Shown here one piece after another: positions 47,040 through 64,000 of a stretch of DNA of 64,000 nucleotides; position 1 is the first letter of the stretch, and each line of letters opens with the position of its first letter. The notes under the pieces are model-generated. The model was not told the DNA's origin and did not search any database. It saw nothing but the letters and a program-made list of their open reading frames with translations. Origin of the DNA: Streptomyces sp. NBC_00259 (lineage in GTDB: Bacteria > Actinomycetota > Actinomycetes > Streptomycetales > Streptomycetaceae). Both the position numbers and the translations under genes were made by a program. The stretch lies in contig NZ_CP108080.1 in assembly GCF_036181745.1 (NCBI RefSeq), positions 4,591,501 to 4,655,500 of the forward strand, in the 5' to 3' direction.

Positions 47040-47423
47040 ATGGCGAAGCTCAGCCAGGACGACCTGCTCGCGCAGTTCGAAGAGATGACCCTCATCGAGC
47101 TCTCCGAGTTCGTGAAGGCCTTCGAGGAGAAGTTCGACGTCACCGCCGCCGCCGCGGTCGCCGTTGCCGGCCCCGCCGGCCCGGGCGTCGCTGCCGAGGC
47201 CGTCGAGGAGCAGGACGAGTTCGACGTCATCCTCACCGGCGCCGGCGAGAAGAAGATCCAGGTCATCAAGGTCGTGCGTGAGCTGACCTCCCTGGGCCTG
47301 AAGGAGGCCAAGGACCTCGTCGACGGCACCCCGAAGCCGGTCCTCGAGAAGGTCGCCAAGGAGGCCGCGGAGAAGGCTGCCGAGTCCCTCAAGGCCGCCG
47401 GCGCCTCCGTCGAGGTCAAGTAA
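47040..47423 (+). CDS. rplL: 50S ribosomal protein L7/L12
   Basis: The 127-residue protein has an N-terminal dimerisation helix [32 protein letters not shown], an Ala/Val hinge, and the C-terminal factor-binding domain [35 protein letters not shown]. It recruits translation GTPases. The start is ATG 47040 after GGAAGG. Confidence 0.97.
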   Translation: MAKLSQDDLLAQFEEMTLIELSEFVKAFEEKFDVTAAAAVAVAGPAGPGVAAEAVEEQDEFDVILTGAGEKKIQVIKVVRELTSLGLKEAKDLVDGTPKPVLEKVAKEAAEKAAESLKAAGASVEVK

Positions 47424-47500
47424 GTACCTGCACGCGCCCACGGGCGCGTGGTGCGTGAGCGGGAGCCTTCCGGCCCCCGCGGTGTAACGCGCACACACTG

Positions 47501-47532
47501 AAGGGCGATCACCCATCCGGGTGGTCGCCTTT
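47501..47532 (+). terminator. Terminator/attenuator hairpin after rplL
   Basis: AAGGGCGATCACC pairs with GGTGGTCGCCTTT around a short loop, ending in TTTC. It probably lowers read-through into rpoB. The 584-bp gap 47424-48007 otherwise holds the rpoB promoter and leader and no gene. Confidence 0.7.
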
Positions 47533-47797
47533 CGGCGTTCCGTGTACACCCGTGCGGTCGTCTTGCACTGTCCGCTGCGGAGAGTAAGGTGATCTTCGCC
47601 GTGCGCCAGGTGACGATCTCCACGGAGTGGGGGGCCTTGACGAACCGCACGCAGCGCGCAATTCTCAGGACGCGTCGTCACAACGGTCCAAGTTCGAGGC
47701 ATGGATCGACGACCGAACGGGCAGTATCGGTGTGCGCCTCCCCGGCGCACGGCATACCGCGGAGTTGAGAACAACGAGGGTCTCGGTAAACCCGCCC

Positions 47798-47826
47798 TGG
47801 ACATCAGTGGGCCAAGTGGCTACACT
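47798..47826 (+). promoter_or_regulatory. Likely rpoBC promoter
   Basis: TGGACA at 47798-47803 and TACACT at 47821-47826 are separated by exactly 17 bp, a good fit to vegetative sigma-70-type promoters. Transcription from here would give a leader of about 175 nt before the rpoB start. Confidence 0.65.
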
Positions 47827-48007
47827 GACCCTTTGCGCTGCCTGTTAGCTGCCCCCTGCCCGTCACCAGGGGCATCCCCTCGCATGAGCACCGTTGACCG
47901 AATAGCCCTGACCTGGCCTTTTACGTCGGATCGGGAACGTCTGTCTCTGTGCCCGGCTTGGGACCGGTACGCGCGTAGTGAGTCCGAGCCCTCGGAAGGA
48001 CCCCCTC

Positions 48008-51000
48008 TTGGCCGCCTCGCGCAACGCCTCGACCGCGAATACGAACAACGGCGCAAGCACCGCCCCGCTGCGCATCTCCTTTGCAAAGATCAAGGAGCCC
48101 CTCGAGGTTCCGAACCTCCTCGCGCTGCAGACCGAGAGCTTTGACTGGCTGCTCGGCAATGCCGCGTGGAAGGCTCGTGTCGAGGTGGCTCTGGAGTCCG
48201 GACAGGACGTCCCCACCAAGTCCGGTCTGGAGGAGATCTTCGAGGAGATCTCTCCGATCGAGGACTTCTCCGGGTCGATGTCGCTGACCTTCCGCGACCA
48301 CCGCTTCGAGCCTCCGAAGAACTCGATCGACGAGTGCAAGGAGCGCGACTTCACGTACGCCGCCCCGCTCTTCGTCACGGCCGAGTTCACCAACAACGAG
48401 ACCGGCGAGATCAAGTCCCAGACGGTCTTCATGGGCGACTTCCCGCTCATGACCAACAAGGGCACCTTCGTCATCAACGGCACCGAGCGTGTCGTCGTGT
48501 CGCAGCTGGTCCGCTCGCCGGGTGTCTACTTCGACTCCTCCATCGACAAGACGTCCGACAAGGACATCTTCTCCGCCAAGATCATCCCGTCCAGGGGTGC
48601 CTGGCTGGAGATGGAGATCGACAAGCGCGACATGGTCGGTGTCCGCATCGACCGCAAGCGCAAGCAGTCCGTCACCGTCCTCCTGAAGGCTCTCGGCTGG
48701 ACCACCGAGCAGATCCTCGAGGAGTTCGGCGAGTACGAGTCGATGCGCGCCACCCTGGAGAAGGACCACACCCAGGGCCAGGACGACGCGCTGCTCGACA
48801 TCTACCGCAAGCTGCGCCCGGGTGAGCCCCCGACGCGCGAGGCCGCGCAGACCCTTCTTGAGAACCTGTACTTCAACCCCAAGCGATACGACCTCGCCAA
48901 GGTCGGCCGCTACAAGGTCAACAAGAAGCTCGGCGCGGACGAGCCGCTGGACGCCGGCGTGCTCACCACCGACGACGTCATCGCGACCATCAAGTACCTG
49001 GTCAAGCTGCACGCCGGTGAGGTCGAGACGGTCGGTGAGAACGGCACGCAGATCGTCGTCGAGACCGACGACATCGACCACTTCGGCAACCGTCGTCTGC
49101 GTAACGTCGGCGAGCTCATCCAGAACCAGGTCCGTACGGGTCTCGCCCGTATGGAGCGGGTCGTGCGCGAGCGCATGACCACCCAGGACGTCGAGGCGAT
49201 CACGCCGCAGACCCTGATCAACATCCGGCCGGTCGTCGCCTCCATCAAGGAGTTCTTCGGCACCAGCCAGCTGTCCCAGTTCATGGACCAGAACAACCCG
49301 CTCTCGGGCCTGACCCACAAGCGCCGTCTGTCGGCGCTGGGCCCCGGCGGTCTGTCCCGTGAGCGGGCGGGCTTCGAGGTCCGAGACGTGCACCCGTCCC
49401 ACTACGGACGCATGTGCCCGATCGAGACCCCCGAAGGCCCGAACATCGGTCTGATCGGTTCGCTCGCCTCGTACGGCCGCGTCAACGCGTTCGGCTTCGT
49501 CGAGACGCCGTACCGCAAGGTCGTCGACGGCCAGGTCACCGACGAGGTGGACTACCTGACCGCCGACGAGGAGGACCGCTACGTCATCGCGCAGGCCAAC
49601 GCCGCGCTGGGCGAGGACCTGCGCTTCTCGGAGTCCCGCGTGCTCGTCCGCCGTCGTGGCGGCGAGGTCGACTACGTGCCGCCGTCGGACGTGGACTACA
49701 TGGACGTCTCGCCGCGCCAGATGGTGTCGGTCGCGACGGCCATGATCCCGTTCCTCGAGCACGACGACGCCAACCGTGCCCTCATGGGCGCGAACATGAT
49801 GCGCCAGGCCGTTCCGCTCATCAAGGCGGAGGCCCCGCTCGTCGGCACCGGCATGGAGTACCGCTGTGCCACCGACGCCGGCGACGTCATCAAGGCGGAG
49901 AAGGACGGTGTGATCCAGGAGGTCTCGGCCGACTACGTCACCGTCACCAACGACGACGGCACGTACACCACGTACCGCATCGCCAAGTTCTCCCGCTCCA
50001 ACCAGGGCACCTCGGTCAACCAGAAGGTCGTCGTCGCCGAGGGCGACCGCGTCATCGAGGGCCAGGTCCTCGCCGACGGCCCCGCCACCGAGAACGGTGA
50101 GATGGCGCTCGGCAAGAACCTGCTCGTGGCGTTCATGCCGTGGGAGGGTCACAACTACGAGGACGCGATCATCCTGTCGCAGCGCCTCGTGCAGGACGAC
50201 GTCCTCTCCTCGATCCACATCGAGGAGCACGAGGTCGACGCCCGTGACACCAAGCTCGGCCCCGAGGAGATCACCCGGGACATCCCGAACGTCTCCGAGG
50301 AGGTCCTCGCCGACCTCGACGAGCGCGGCATCATCCGTATCGGTGCCGAGGTCGTCGCCGGCGACATCCTGGTCGGCAAGGTCACCCCGAAGGGCGAGAC
50401 CGAGCTGACCCCGGAGGAGCGCCTGCTCCGTGCGATCTTCGGCGAGAAGGCCCGTGAGGTCCGTGACACCTCGCTGAAGGTGCCGCACGGCGAGACCGGC
50501 AAGGTCATCGGCGTCCGCGTCTTCGACCGCGAGGAGGGCGACGAGCTTCCCCCCGGTGTGAACCAGCTGGTGCGCGTGTACGTCGCGCAGAAGCGCAAGA
50601 TCACCGACGGTGACAAGCTCGCCGGCCGTCACGGCAACAAGGGCGTCATCTCCAAGATCCTGCCGATCGAGGACATGCCGTTCCTGGAGGACGGCACCCC
50701 GGTCGACATCATCCTCAACCCGCTGGGTGTCCCGTCCCGAATGAACCCGGGACAGGTCCTGGAGATCCACCTCGGCTGGCTCGCCAGCCGCGGCTGGGAC
50801 GTCTCCGGCCTCGCGGACGAGTGGGCGCAGCGCCTGCAGGCCATCGGCGCCGACCAGGTCGCGCCGGGCACCAACGTCGCGACCCCGGTCTTCGACGGTG
50901 CGCGCGAGGACGAGCTGGCCGGTCTGCTGCAGCACACCATCCCGAACCGGGACGGCGAGCGCATGGTGCTCCCGACCGGTAAGGCCCGGCTGTTCGACGG

Positions 51001-51493
51001 CCGCTCCGGTGAGCCGTTCCCGGACCCGATCTCGGTCGGGTACATGTACATCCTCAAGCTCCACCACCTGGTCGACGACAAGCTGCACGCCCGGTCGACC
51101 GGTCCGTACTCGATGATCACCCAGCAGCCGCTGGGTGGTAAGGCTCAGTTCGGTGGCCAGCGCTTCGGAGAGATGGAGGTGTGGGCGCTTGAGGCGTATG
51201 GCGCCGCGTACGCCCTCCAGGAGCTGCTGACCATCAAGTCCGACGACGTCACCGGTCGCGTGAAGGTCTACGAGGCCATCGTCAAGGGCGAGAACATCCC
51301 CGAGCCCGGCATCCCCGAGTCCTTCAAGGTGCTCATCAAGGAGATGCAGTCCCTGTGCCTCAACGTGGAGGTGCTGTCCTCGGACGGCATGTCCATCGAG
51401 ATGCGCGACACCGACGAGGACGTCTTCCGCGCCGCGGAGGAGCTCGGTATCGACCTGTCCCGGCGCGAGCCGAGCAGCGTCGAAGAGGTCTGA
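48008..51493 (+). CDS. rpoB: DNA-directed RNA polymerase beta subunit
   Basis: The protein has 1161 residues from the TTG at 48008, which has GAAGGA 7 nt upstream and gives the expected MAASRNAS start; a GTG at 47978 would add ten residues. The rifampicin region (49259-49354) reads [15 protein letters not shown] then [14 protein letters not shown]. Positions equal to E. coli D516, H526 and S531 are all wild type. Further hallmarks are [19 protein letters not shown] and [17 protein letters not shown]. It lies in an operon with rpoC. Confidence 0.97.
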   Translation: MAASRNASTANTNNGASTAPLRISFAKIKEPLEVPNLLALQTESFDWLLGNAAWKARVEVALESGQDVPTKSGLEEIFEEISPIEDFSGSMSLTFRDHRFEPPKNSIDECKERDFTYAAPLFVTAEFTNNETGEIKSQTVFMGDFPLMTNKGTFVINGTERVVVSQLVRSPGVYFDSSIDKTSDKDIFSAKIIPSRGAWLEMEIDKRDMVGVRIDRKRKQSVTVLLKALGWTTEQILEEFGEYESMRATLEKDHTQGQDDALLDIYRKLRPGEPPTREAAQTLLENLYFNPKRYDLAKVGRYKVNKKLGADEPLDAGVLTTDDVIATIKYLVKLHAGEVETVGENGTQIVVETDDIDHFGNRRLRNVGELIQNQVRTGLARMERVVRERMTTQDVEAITPQTLINIRPVVASIKEFFGTSQLSQFMDQNNPLSGLTHKRRLSALGPGGLSRERAGFEVRDVHPSHYGRMCPIETPEGPNIGLIGSLASYGRVNAFGFVETPYRKVVDGQVTDEVDYLTADEEDRYVIAQANAALGEDLRFSESRVLVRRRGGEVDYVPPSDVDYMDVSPRQMVSVATAMIPFLEHDDANRALMGANMMRQAVPLIKAEAPLVGTGMEYRCATDAGDVIKAEKDGVIQEVSADYVTVTNDDGTYTTYRIAKFSRSNQGTSVNQKVVVAEGDRVIEGQVLADGPATENGEMALGKNLLVAFMPWEGHNYEDAIILSQRLVQDDVLSSIHIEEHEVDARDTKLGPEEITRDIPNVSEEVLADLDERGIIRIGAEVVAGDILVGKVTPKGETELTPEERLLRAIFGEKAREVRDTSLKVPHGETGKVIGVRVFDREEGDELPPGVNQLVRVYVAQKRKITDGDKLAGRHGNKGVISKILPIEDMPFLEDGTPVDIILNPLGVPSRMNPGQVLEIHLGWLASRGWDVSGLADEWAQRLQAIGADQVAPGTNVATPVFDGAREDELAGLLQHTIPNRDGERMVLPTGKARLFDGRSGEPFPDPISVGYMYILKLHHLVDDKLHARSTGPYSMITQQPLGGKAQFGGQRFGEMEVWALEAYGAAYALQELLTIKSDDVTGRVKVYEAIVKGENIPEPGIPESFKVLIKEMQSLCLNVEVLSSDGMSIEMRDTDEDVFRAAEELGIDLSRREPSSVEEV

Positions 51494-51584
51494 CGGGCCT
51501 GGCCGGGGCTCCCACCAAGAGCCCCGGCCGTCCCCGGACCCGTTCAGACCATTGAGACACGACCCTGAGAGGGATTGACGCATA

Positions 51585-55484
<3,900 letters not shown>

Positions 55485-55498
55485 GGCGAATGTCTGAA

Positions 55499-55531
55499 GA
55501 AGGGCGGTCACCCCGTGGGTGGCCGCCCTTC
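55499..55531 (+). terminator. Terminator after rpoC
   Basis: GAAGGGCGGTCACC and GGTGGCCGCCCTTC form a near-perfect 14-bp stem 15 nt after the rpoC stop. Confidence 0.88.
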
Positions 55532-55903
55532 GGCATTTCCGGGAATTCCCCGGAAAGGTGAATTGTGTTCTTTGCCGACCTGGCTGAGCGAGGGCCTCGT
55601 AGCCGTCTCACCTGCTGCGTCTGCCGTACAAGGGCTGGTGGCCGCCTGCCGGGGCCCGGTTTCGTGTACGCACCAGCGACCCTTTGGTGGCCAGGGGAAG
55701 GGAATGCGCGAATTCGACCGGAGGGCCGTGCTTCGGCGTGCGGATAAAGGCTGCGCCGGCCCTTTGTGAATACCCGGGGAGAACGAGCCCGGCGGGCCCT
55801 GGGCCGCCCCGGCGCGGAGATCGCCGAGCGCGGCGGGGGCTCCGCGCCTACCATGCCCTTGTCAGGCCGAGTGGGTGGCGACGCCGGTCCTGCGGCAGTT
55901 GTT

Positions 55904-55932
55904 TTGACCGAAGTGGATGCGCTAGGTACGCT
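55904..55932 (+). promoter_or_regulatory. Likely str operon (rpsL-rpsG-fusA-tuf) promoter
   Basis: TTGACC at 55904-55909 and TACGCT at 55927-55932 are spaced by 17 bp, leaving a leader of about 185 nt before rpsL. It is the best promoter match in the 640-bp gap 55485-56124. Small frames in that gap look non-coding. Confidence 0.65.
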
Positions 55933-56124
55933 CAGACCTTGTGCCTGGGGTGTGCCTGGGCTCCTGTGCGTGTCCTCAGCCGCACAGCGAGCCGAGACCG
56001 GCCACCGTAATCTGCGCCTTTTCCGCCTTCGGCGGGAGTCTGCAGCATTCGACACACCCGACCGCGTGGGTCGGCGACGTTCCAGGTTAGCTTTACTACA
56101 CGGCACACAGAAACCGGAGAAGTA

Positions 56125-56496
56125 GTGCCTACGATCCAGCAGCTGGTCCGGAAGGGCCGGCAGGACAAGGTCGAGAAGAACAAGACGCCCGCACTCGAGG
56201 GTTCCCCTCAGCGTCGCGGCGTCTGCACGCGTGTGTTCACGACCACCCCGAAGAAGCCGAACTCGGCCCTCCGTAAGGTCGCGCGTGTGCGTCTGACCTC
56301 GGGCATCGAGGTCACGGCCTACATTCCGGGTGAGGGACACAACCTGCAGGAGCACTCCATCGTGCTCGTGCGTGGTGGCCGTGTGAAGGACCTGCCGGGT
56401 GTTCGCTACAAGATCATCCGCGGTTCCCTTGACACCCAGGGTGTCAAGAACCGCAAGCAGGCCCGCAGCCGCTACGGCGCCAAGAAGGAGAAGTAA
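56125..56496 (+). CDS. rpsL: 30S ribosomal protein S12
   Basis: The 123-residue S12 contains [18 protein letters not shown] and [17 protein letters not shown]. The lysines classically mutated to streptomycin resistance (K43 and K88 in E. coli numbering) are present, so a sensitive allele is expected. The start is GTG 56125 after GGAGAAG. Confidence 0.97.
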   Translation: MPTIQQLVRKGRQDKVEKNKTPALEGSPQRRGVCTRVFTTTPKKPNSALRKVARVRLTSGIEVTAYIPGEGHNLQEHSIVLVRGGRVKDLPGVRYKIIRGSLDTQGVKNRKQARSRYGAKKEK

Positions 56497-56498
56497 GA

Positions 56499-56969
56499 AT
56501 GCCTCGTAAGGGCCCCGCCCCGAAGCGCCCGGTCATCATCGACCCGGTTTACGGTTCTCCTCTGGTGACGTCGCTCATCAACAAGATCCTGCTCAACGGC
56601 AAGCGTTCCACCGCTGAGCGCATCGTCTACGGCGCCATGGAAGGCCTCCGCGAGAAGACCGGCGCTGACCCGGTCATCACGCTGAAGCGCGCTCTCGAGA
56701 ACGTCAAGCCGTCTCTCGAGGTCAAGTCCCGCCGTGTCGGTGGCGCCACCTACCAGGTGCCGATCGAGGTCAAGCCCGGTCGCGCCTCCACCCTCGCGCT
56801 CCGCTGGGTCGTGGGTTACTCCCGCGCCCGTCGCGAGAAGACCATGACCGAGCGCCTCATGAACGAGCTGCTGGATGCCTCGAACGGCCTCGGCGCTTCG
56901 GTCAAGAAGCGTGAGGACACGCACAAGATGGCCGAGTCCAACAAGGCCTTCGCGCACTACCGCTGGTAG
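56499..56969 (+). CDS. rpsG: 30S ribosomal protein S7
   Basis: The 156-residue S7 starts [31 protein letters not shown] and has the RNA-binding [23 protein letters not shown]. It nucleates assembly of the 30S head. Two bases separate it from rpsL. Confidence 0.97.
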   Translation: MPRKGPAPKRPVIIDPVYGSPLVTSLINKILLNGKRSTAERIVYGAMEGLREKTGADPVITLKRALENVKPSLEVKSRRVGGATYQVPIEVKPGRASTLALRWVVGYSRARREKTMTERLMNELLDASNGLGASVKKREDTHKMAESNKAFAHYRW

Positions 56970-57008
56970 TCGCTACCCACATCGAGAACCGAGAGAAGAC
57001 TGAGCCTT

Positions 57009-59135
<2,127 letters not shown>

Positions 59136-59288
59136 CTCACCCGAGTACACGCTTTAGGCTTGACGTCGTAACCGTCGGGGCGTTTCCCGCGAACCCGCGA
59201 GGTTCGCCCCGGCGGACGGCAATACCAGCAAAGATCACCTGGCGCCGATGAGTAAGGCGTACCAGAACCACTCCACAGGAGGACCCCA

Positions 59289-60482
<1,194 letters not shown>

Positions 60483-60528
60483 GTTCCTTGGTCGTCTGAC
60501 CTGGTAGCTCCGTAAAGAGCTGCAAGCG

Positions 60529-60560
60529 AGAGGCCCCGCACCGGAAGGTGCGGGGCCTCT
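60529..60560 (+). terminator. Terminator after tuf
   Basis: AGAGGCCCCGCACC and GGTGCGGGGCCTCT form a perfect 14-bp stem with a GGAA loop, followed by TCGCG. It marks the end of the str operon. Confidence 0.9.
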
Positions 60561-60609
60561 TCGCGTGGCGGACGCGGCCGCGCGGGTGCCGACAGCGCCC
60601 GAAGGGCCG

Positions 60610-62829
60610 TCAGCCCGCCGTGCCGGCCTGCGGGCTCCAGATCCACGGGTGCGCGTCCGCGCCCATGCCGATCGCCGTGGCGCCGGAGCGGCCGATGAAC
60701 AGGGCGGGGGAGTCCAGCGGCTCCGTTCCCTGGGCTCGCGTCACCACCCGTCCGTCGACGCGGAGTTGGACGCGCCCGCCGAGGTCCTTGCCGAGCAGCG
60801 CGGGCCCGTTCGGGGCCGCGGCCGCGCGGAGTGGGCCGTAGCCGTCGAAGCGTTCCTTGCGGGGGCGGGCCGGGGCGCCGCCCGCGCGGACGGCGATCAC
60901 GCCCGCGGCCGTCGGCTTGCGGTAGTAGAGCTCGATGCCGCCGTCGTCGGTCGGGAGTGCGGCGAGCGGTCCACCGGGGGCGGGGAGCCCGCTGCCGGCG
61001 TCCGGCTTGAAGGCGACGTCCTCGCCGAGGACGTCCTGCGCCCAGTGGTGCACGGTGTCCCGTCCCGCCCCGAAGACATGGACCCGGCCCGCGCCGTCGA
61101 CGACCGTCGTGAGACCGTCCTGGATCTCGTCGCCGCCGAGGTCCCGCCAGCGGTCCCAGCGGCCGTCCGTGTTCCGTACGCGCGTGCTGACTCCCTTGTC
61201 CGCGTTGCGTACGAAGAGATGGACCCGGCCGTCGGGCGCGGTCACCGCGACCGGTACGCCGATGCGGCGGCCCCGGTCGTCGTCGCGCTCCGGGTTGCCG
61301 AGCCCGTACCAGGCAAGGAAACCGCCTCCCGGCGCGCGCTGTTCCAGCAGCACCACCTCGCGGCGGTTCGGCCCGCCGTGGCCGCCGATCGCGGCGAACC
61401 GCAGCCCGAAGACCAGCTGCCGTCCGTCCTTGAGGGCCGCCGAGCCGAGCGCCGGGGCCAGCGGGCCGCCGCCCAGGTCCTGCGGGTCGCCCCACTCGCC
61501 GCCGCCCGGCTCGGTCTCCCGCCAGCGCACGGCACGCAGCCCCAGCACCCCGTACGCGGCGAGCCGCCCGTCGGGCTCGGTGGCGACGACGGGCCGGTCG
61601 CCCGGGTAGCGGTGGTGGGTGGAGCGGACCCAGCCCTTCTTGTTCGTCAGCGGACGGACGCCACCCACGTTGTAGTCACCGCAGCCCGAAGGGTTGCCGC
61701 ACTCCCAGGACGGGTCCCCGCCGTACGGGACCAGGTGCGCGGCCTTCTCCTGCAGCACGCGGGCCGGGAGGTTCTTGGGCCAGTGACGGTTGTAGTAGCC
61801 ACGGAACGCGGTCGCGACGAAACCGGGCACCCGCCCGCCGTCCTCGGTCGCCTCCGCCACCCAGCGCACCATCGCGGCCCAGCTGAACGAGGCGACGGCG
61901 GTGTGGTCGGCGTGGTCCGAGTAGCCGCGCTGCTCGCTGTCCTTCTTCCGGGTCGCCTCGTCGCTGTGCTGGATGTCCGGATCGGGGTCCAGGGTCTGGA
62001 TCACGGTCGGCCGGTACCGCTCCATGAGCCCGACGAGGACGTCGACGAGTTCGTCGTAGTCGTACGGGACGGTCCTGCGCAGCGGGGAGTCCTTGGCGAC
62101 GACGGTGTGCAGCCCGAGCGCCCGGTCCTGCCACAGGCTGGGTATCGCCATGTAGCGACGGGTCGTGTGCATCGGGAGGTTGAGGAAGATCAGCTCGACC
62201 CTGCGGTGGCCGTTGGTGAGCGTGTTGATCTCGGCCTGGTGGTCCCGGCGGAGGGTGGCGACGCCCTTCGTCCAGTCCGTGAACCGGTCCAGCCCGAGGA
62301 GCGTCGCGTAGGCCTGACGCAAGCCCTGGTGGCGGGCCGATGAGTAGGCGTCCTTGTCGGCGGGGACGTCCCAGTTCCCCGGTATGTGGTTCTTCCCGTC
62401 GTGCTCCCCGGCGGTGACGTACACACAGACGAGCGGTACGCCCGCGTCGAGCATCCGCTGGGTGTCCGGGTTCATGAAGTACAGGTCGTCGTCCGGGTGG
62501 GCGAGGATCTGCATCAGCTGCGCGCGGCGGGAGCTGGCTATCGGCATGCCGGGCGCAGGGTCGGCGGTGGGCGTGGTGCGCCGGGGCGGCGCCGGTACGG
62601 AGCAGGCGCCCAGGGCGGTGGCTCCGGCGGCCGCGGCGAGGGTGGCGACGACGGTGCGGCGGGGGACGGTGCGGCGGCGGGGTCTGTGGCGCGGCTGGTC
62701 GAGTCGGTCCGGTCGGCTAAGTCGGCTCAGTCGGCTCAGTTGGTTCGACCGCTCCGGTCCGTCCGGTCGGTTCGCTCGTTCCGGTCCGTCGCCGGACATG
62801 GGCATGCTGCGCGCAGCGCTGTCGTTCAC
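60610..62829 (-). CDS. Tat-type lipoprotein: PIG-L deacetylase domain plus beta-propeller-like domain
   Basis: The 739-residue protein has an unusual ~50-residue low-complexity leader containing [16 protein letters not shown] twin-arginine signal ([26 protein letters not shown]) follows, with a lipobox at Cys76. Residues ~100-330 are a PIG-L/LmbE zinc deacetylase domain with [13 protein letters not shown] and [12 protein letters not shown]. Residues ~400-739 are repeated [20 protein letters not shown]-like blades, as in lectin-type propellers. It probably deacetylates N-acetylglucosamine-type groups on extracellular glycans. The start is GTG 62829 with GGAG upstream. Confidence 0.85.
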   Translation of the reverse strand: MNDSAARSMPMSGDGPERANRPDGPERSNQLSRLSRLSRPDRLDQPRHRPRRRTVPRRTVVATLAAAAGATALGACSVPAPPRRTTPTADPAPGMPIASSRRAQLMQILAHPDDDLYFMNPDTQRMLDAGVPLVCVYVTAGEHDGKNHIPGNWDVPADKDAYSSARHQGLRQAYATLLGLDRFTDWTKGVATLRRDHQAEINTLTNGHRRVELIFLNLPMHTTRRYMAIPSLWQDRALGLHTVVAKDSPLRRTVPYDYDELVDVLVGLMERYRPTVIQTLDPDPDIQHSDEATRKKDSEQRGYSDHADHTAVASFSWAAMVRWVAEATEDGGRVPGFVATAFRGYYNRHWPKNLPARVLQEKAAHLVPYGGDPSWECGNPSGCGDYNVGGVRPLTNKKGWVRSTHHRYPGDRPVVATEPDGRLAAYGVLGLRAVRWRETEPGGGEWGDPQDLGGGPLAPALGSAALKDGRQLVFGLRFAAIGGHGGPNRREVVLLEQRAPGGGFLAWYGLGNPERDDDRGRRIGVPVAVTAPDGRVHLFVRNADKGVSTRVRNTDGRWDRWRDLGGDEIQDGLTTVVDGAGRVHVFGAGRDTVHHWAQDVLGEDVAFKPDAGSGLPAPGGPLAALPTDDGGIELYYRKPTAAGVIAVRAGGAPARPRKERFDGYGPLRAAAAPNGPALLGKDLGGRVQLRVDGRVVTRAQGTEPLDSPALFIGRSGATAIGMGADAHPWIWSPQAGTAG
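62700..62790. repeat. Imperfect 9-bp repeats inside the PIG-L leader
   Basis: Units of the CTCAGTCGG and GTCCGGTCG kind repeat several times and are translated in frame as Leu-Ser-Arg triplets. The unit length is the same as in the array at 2814-2876. Confidence 0.5.
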
Positions 62830-62952
62830 GTGTGGTGCTCCGTCCGCTTCCCCCCGCAGCGGTCGGGCGTGGCCCCCGGCTGCGTACTGTGCTCTCCCCA
62901 GGTCGCGGACGGCGGGCCGGTCGCAGCCGCCTTCCGCGATCAGCTAGACGGA

Positions 62953-64000
62953 TTATCGATGCACAGGGTTGCCCGCGATGTCGTGTGCCGTTGGCGACCC
63001 GGCGGGGGCGGATGGAGCGCCGAGGGTCGGTACGTCCCCGCACTCCGCCCAGGCGAGCGTGGTGCCCGGCAGCCCCCGCAGCCAGCGCTCGGCGATCTCC
63101 GCGAGCCGTGCCCGGTCCGGGGGAGTGGCCCCGAGGCCGATCGCGTAACGGGCCTGGCCCCGGCCGGACGTGAACGGGCGGGGCCAGGCATGGGCGTCCG
63201 GCGCGCCCGCGTCCTCCAGCGCGGTGAGCAGTGCCCGTACGCGACCACGGACACGGCCCTCGTCGGGCCCCTCGGGGACGGTGAGGACGGCCCAGGCGGC
63301 ATGGCGCCGGTGCAGGGGCGGTGGGGAGAGGAGCTCGGACCAGGGGAGGGGAGGGGGGTCGGAGCCGGCTCCGGCGGCCGCGTCGAGGAGCTCCCAGGCG
63401 CGGAACAACTCCCGGGCCAGCAGGTCACGGCCGCCCGGGCCGACCTGTGCGGTGCAGGAGCGCACGGGTTCCGTGGGGGTCAGCAGCGAGGGCTCACCCC
63501 AGTCCGCCATGGACCAGGTGGCGAAGAACCGCCGCAGCAGCTCGGCTTCGGACAGGTCTGCTTCGGACTGGTCATCGCGGTACTGATCATCGCGATGCGC
63601 CTCGCCGACCGTACGGGCGGCCATCAGCGCCCAGGCCAGGCCCGGCAGGCCGCCGAACGGAGCCGCGTCCAGGCCGCGGGCCCTCGCCCATGCCTTGACC
63701 TGCCGGGCGAGACGGACGAACGCGTCCCGGCGGGGACCCGCCAGAGCGAGGACCGCGACAGCGTCGGTGACCGCGCTGAGTGCGATCGCCGCGGGTTCGC
63801 CCAGTTCGGCCCGGCGGGCCACCGCCTCGCCCGGGGCCATGGCGCCGGTCGGCACGAGGACGAGGTCGACGGCGAGCGTGCCGACGCGGAACCGCAGGCC
63901 CGGGACCCGGGCCCCGATCACCTCGCGTACGTCCCGGGCCTCGGGCAGGGCCGCCGTGATCCGGTCCCGTACCTCCGCCGGACCGGCCGTACCGGGCAGC
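62953..64000 (-). CDS. Eukaryotic-type poly(A)-polymerase-like protein (N-terminus beyond window)
   Basis: The open frame continues without stop to position 64000, so the true start lies outside; about 349 residues are visible. LRFRVGTLAVDLVLVPTG fits the strand bearing the third catalytic Asp of nucleotidyltransferases of the poly(A) polymerase type. ALSAVTDAVAVLALAGPRRDAFVRLARQVKAWARARGL and FGGLPGLAWALMAART match the eukaryotic PAP central-domain pattern. LLRRFFATWSMADWGEPSLLT matches the motif usually written FFxxxSxWxWPxPVxL. The last ~110 residues resemble the PAP RNA-binding domain. A 31-residue insert of Asp/Gln/Glu repeats lies in the middle. The catalytic G-S pair is not visible here. 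Confidence 0.65.
   Translation of the reverse strand, partial: LPGTAGPAEVRDRITAALPEARDVREVIGARVPGLRFRVGTLAVDLVLVPTGAMAPGEAVARRAELGEPAAIALSAVTDAVAVLALAGPRRDAFVRLARQVKAWARARGLDAAPFGGLPGLAWALMAARTVGEAHRDDQYRDDQSEADLSEAELLRRFFATWSMADWGEPSLLTPTEPVRSCTAQVGPGGRDLLARELFRAWELLDAAAGAGSDPPPLPWSELLSPPPLHRRHAAWAVLTVPEGPDEGRVRGRVRALLTALEDAGAPDAHAWPRPFTSGRGQARYAIGLGATPPDRARLAEIAERWLRGLPGTTLAWAECGDVPTLGAPSAPAGSPTAHDIAGNPVHR

Noticed and set aside
49259-49354. Rifampicin-resistance type rpoB allele
   Set aside because: The residues corresponding to E. coli D516, H526 and S531 are wild type.
55515-56010. Short plus-strand frames between rpoC and rpsL
   Set aside because: They start inside the rpoC terminator or overlap the likely str promoter and have atypical composition.

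Overview
The window is high-GC DNA with GTG/TTG starts, strong third-position G/C bias and terminators that often lack a long T-run. Gene content and order (rpmG - MaoC hydratase pair - tRNA-Trp - secE - nusG - rplK - rplA - rplJ - rplL - rpoB - rpoC - rpsL - rpsG - fusA - tuf) match the core region of a Streptomyces chromosome. A second, incomplete nuo operon and a tRNA-Tyr used as an attachment site add to that assignment.

Layout. 1-2.6 kb: korB (cut by the left edge) and korA, a 2-oxoacid:ferredoxin oxidoreductase. 2.9-6.6 kb: one LuxR-type response regulator and two tandem paralogous sensor kinases. 6.75-16.8 kb: a tightly overlapping ten-gene nuoABCHIJKLMN operon with no nuoD, E, F or G; its NuoC carries a long disordered tail. 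16.9-22.9 kb: mscL with a zinc-ribbon-like tail, htpX, yccF-like, an APC transporter, a GlsB/YeaQ-type protein, the alkB-ogt alkylation repair pair, a hypothetical gene and yajQ.

23.1-31.7 kb is an accessory stretch. An intact tRNA-Tyr and a 52-bp direct repeat 1.1 kb downstream enclose a small integrase-less island, as expected for remnants at an SLP1-type attachment site. Next comes a four-gene minus-strand operon. It encodes an EspB/WXG100-like secretion partner, a protein with an N-terminal helical region and a calpain/papain-like C-terminal domain (Cys334, His464, Asn480), a lipoprotein resembling chagasin-type cysteine-protease inhibitors, and an unknown protein. I read this as a candidate type VII secreted protease with its own inhibitor or immunity protein, and it is the most interesting item here. 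It is followed by a zinc alcohol dehydrogenase, a tiny acidic secreted peptide, two genes truncated at a shared junction, and an SLT-type lytic transglycosylase.

31.7-42.2 kb: GyrI-like protein, NAD(P)-binding protein, an amidohydrolase with eroded metal ligands, tRNA-Thr, tRNA-Met, rpmG, the HadAB-like dehydratase pair, a TetR/MFS pair with two matching operators, murB, adenosine deaminase, an aspartate-type aminotransferase and tRNA-Trp.

42.3-60.5 kb: transcription and translation core (secE, nusG, L11/L1, a lipoprotein, L10/L7-L12 with a leader, rpoBC, S12/S7/EF-G/EF-Tu) with recognisable promoters and terminators. 60.6-64 kb: a Tat-type lipoprotein with a PIG-L deacetylase domain, then a gene running off the right edge whose visible part resembles the central and RNA-binding domains of eukaryotic-type poly(A) polymerases.
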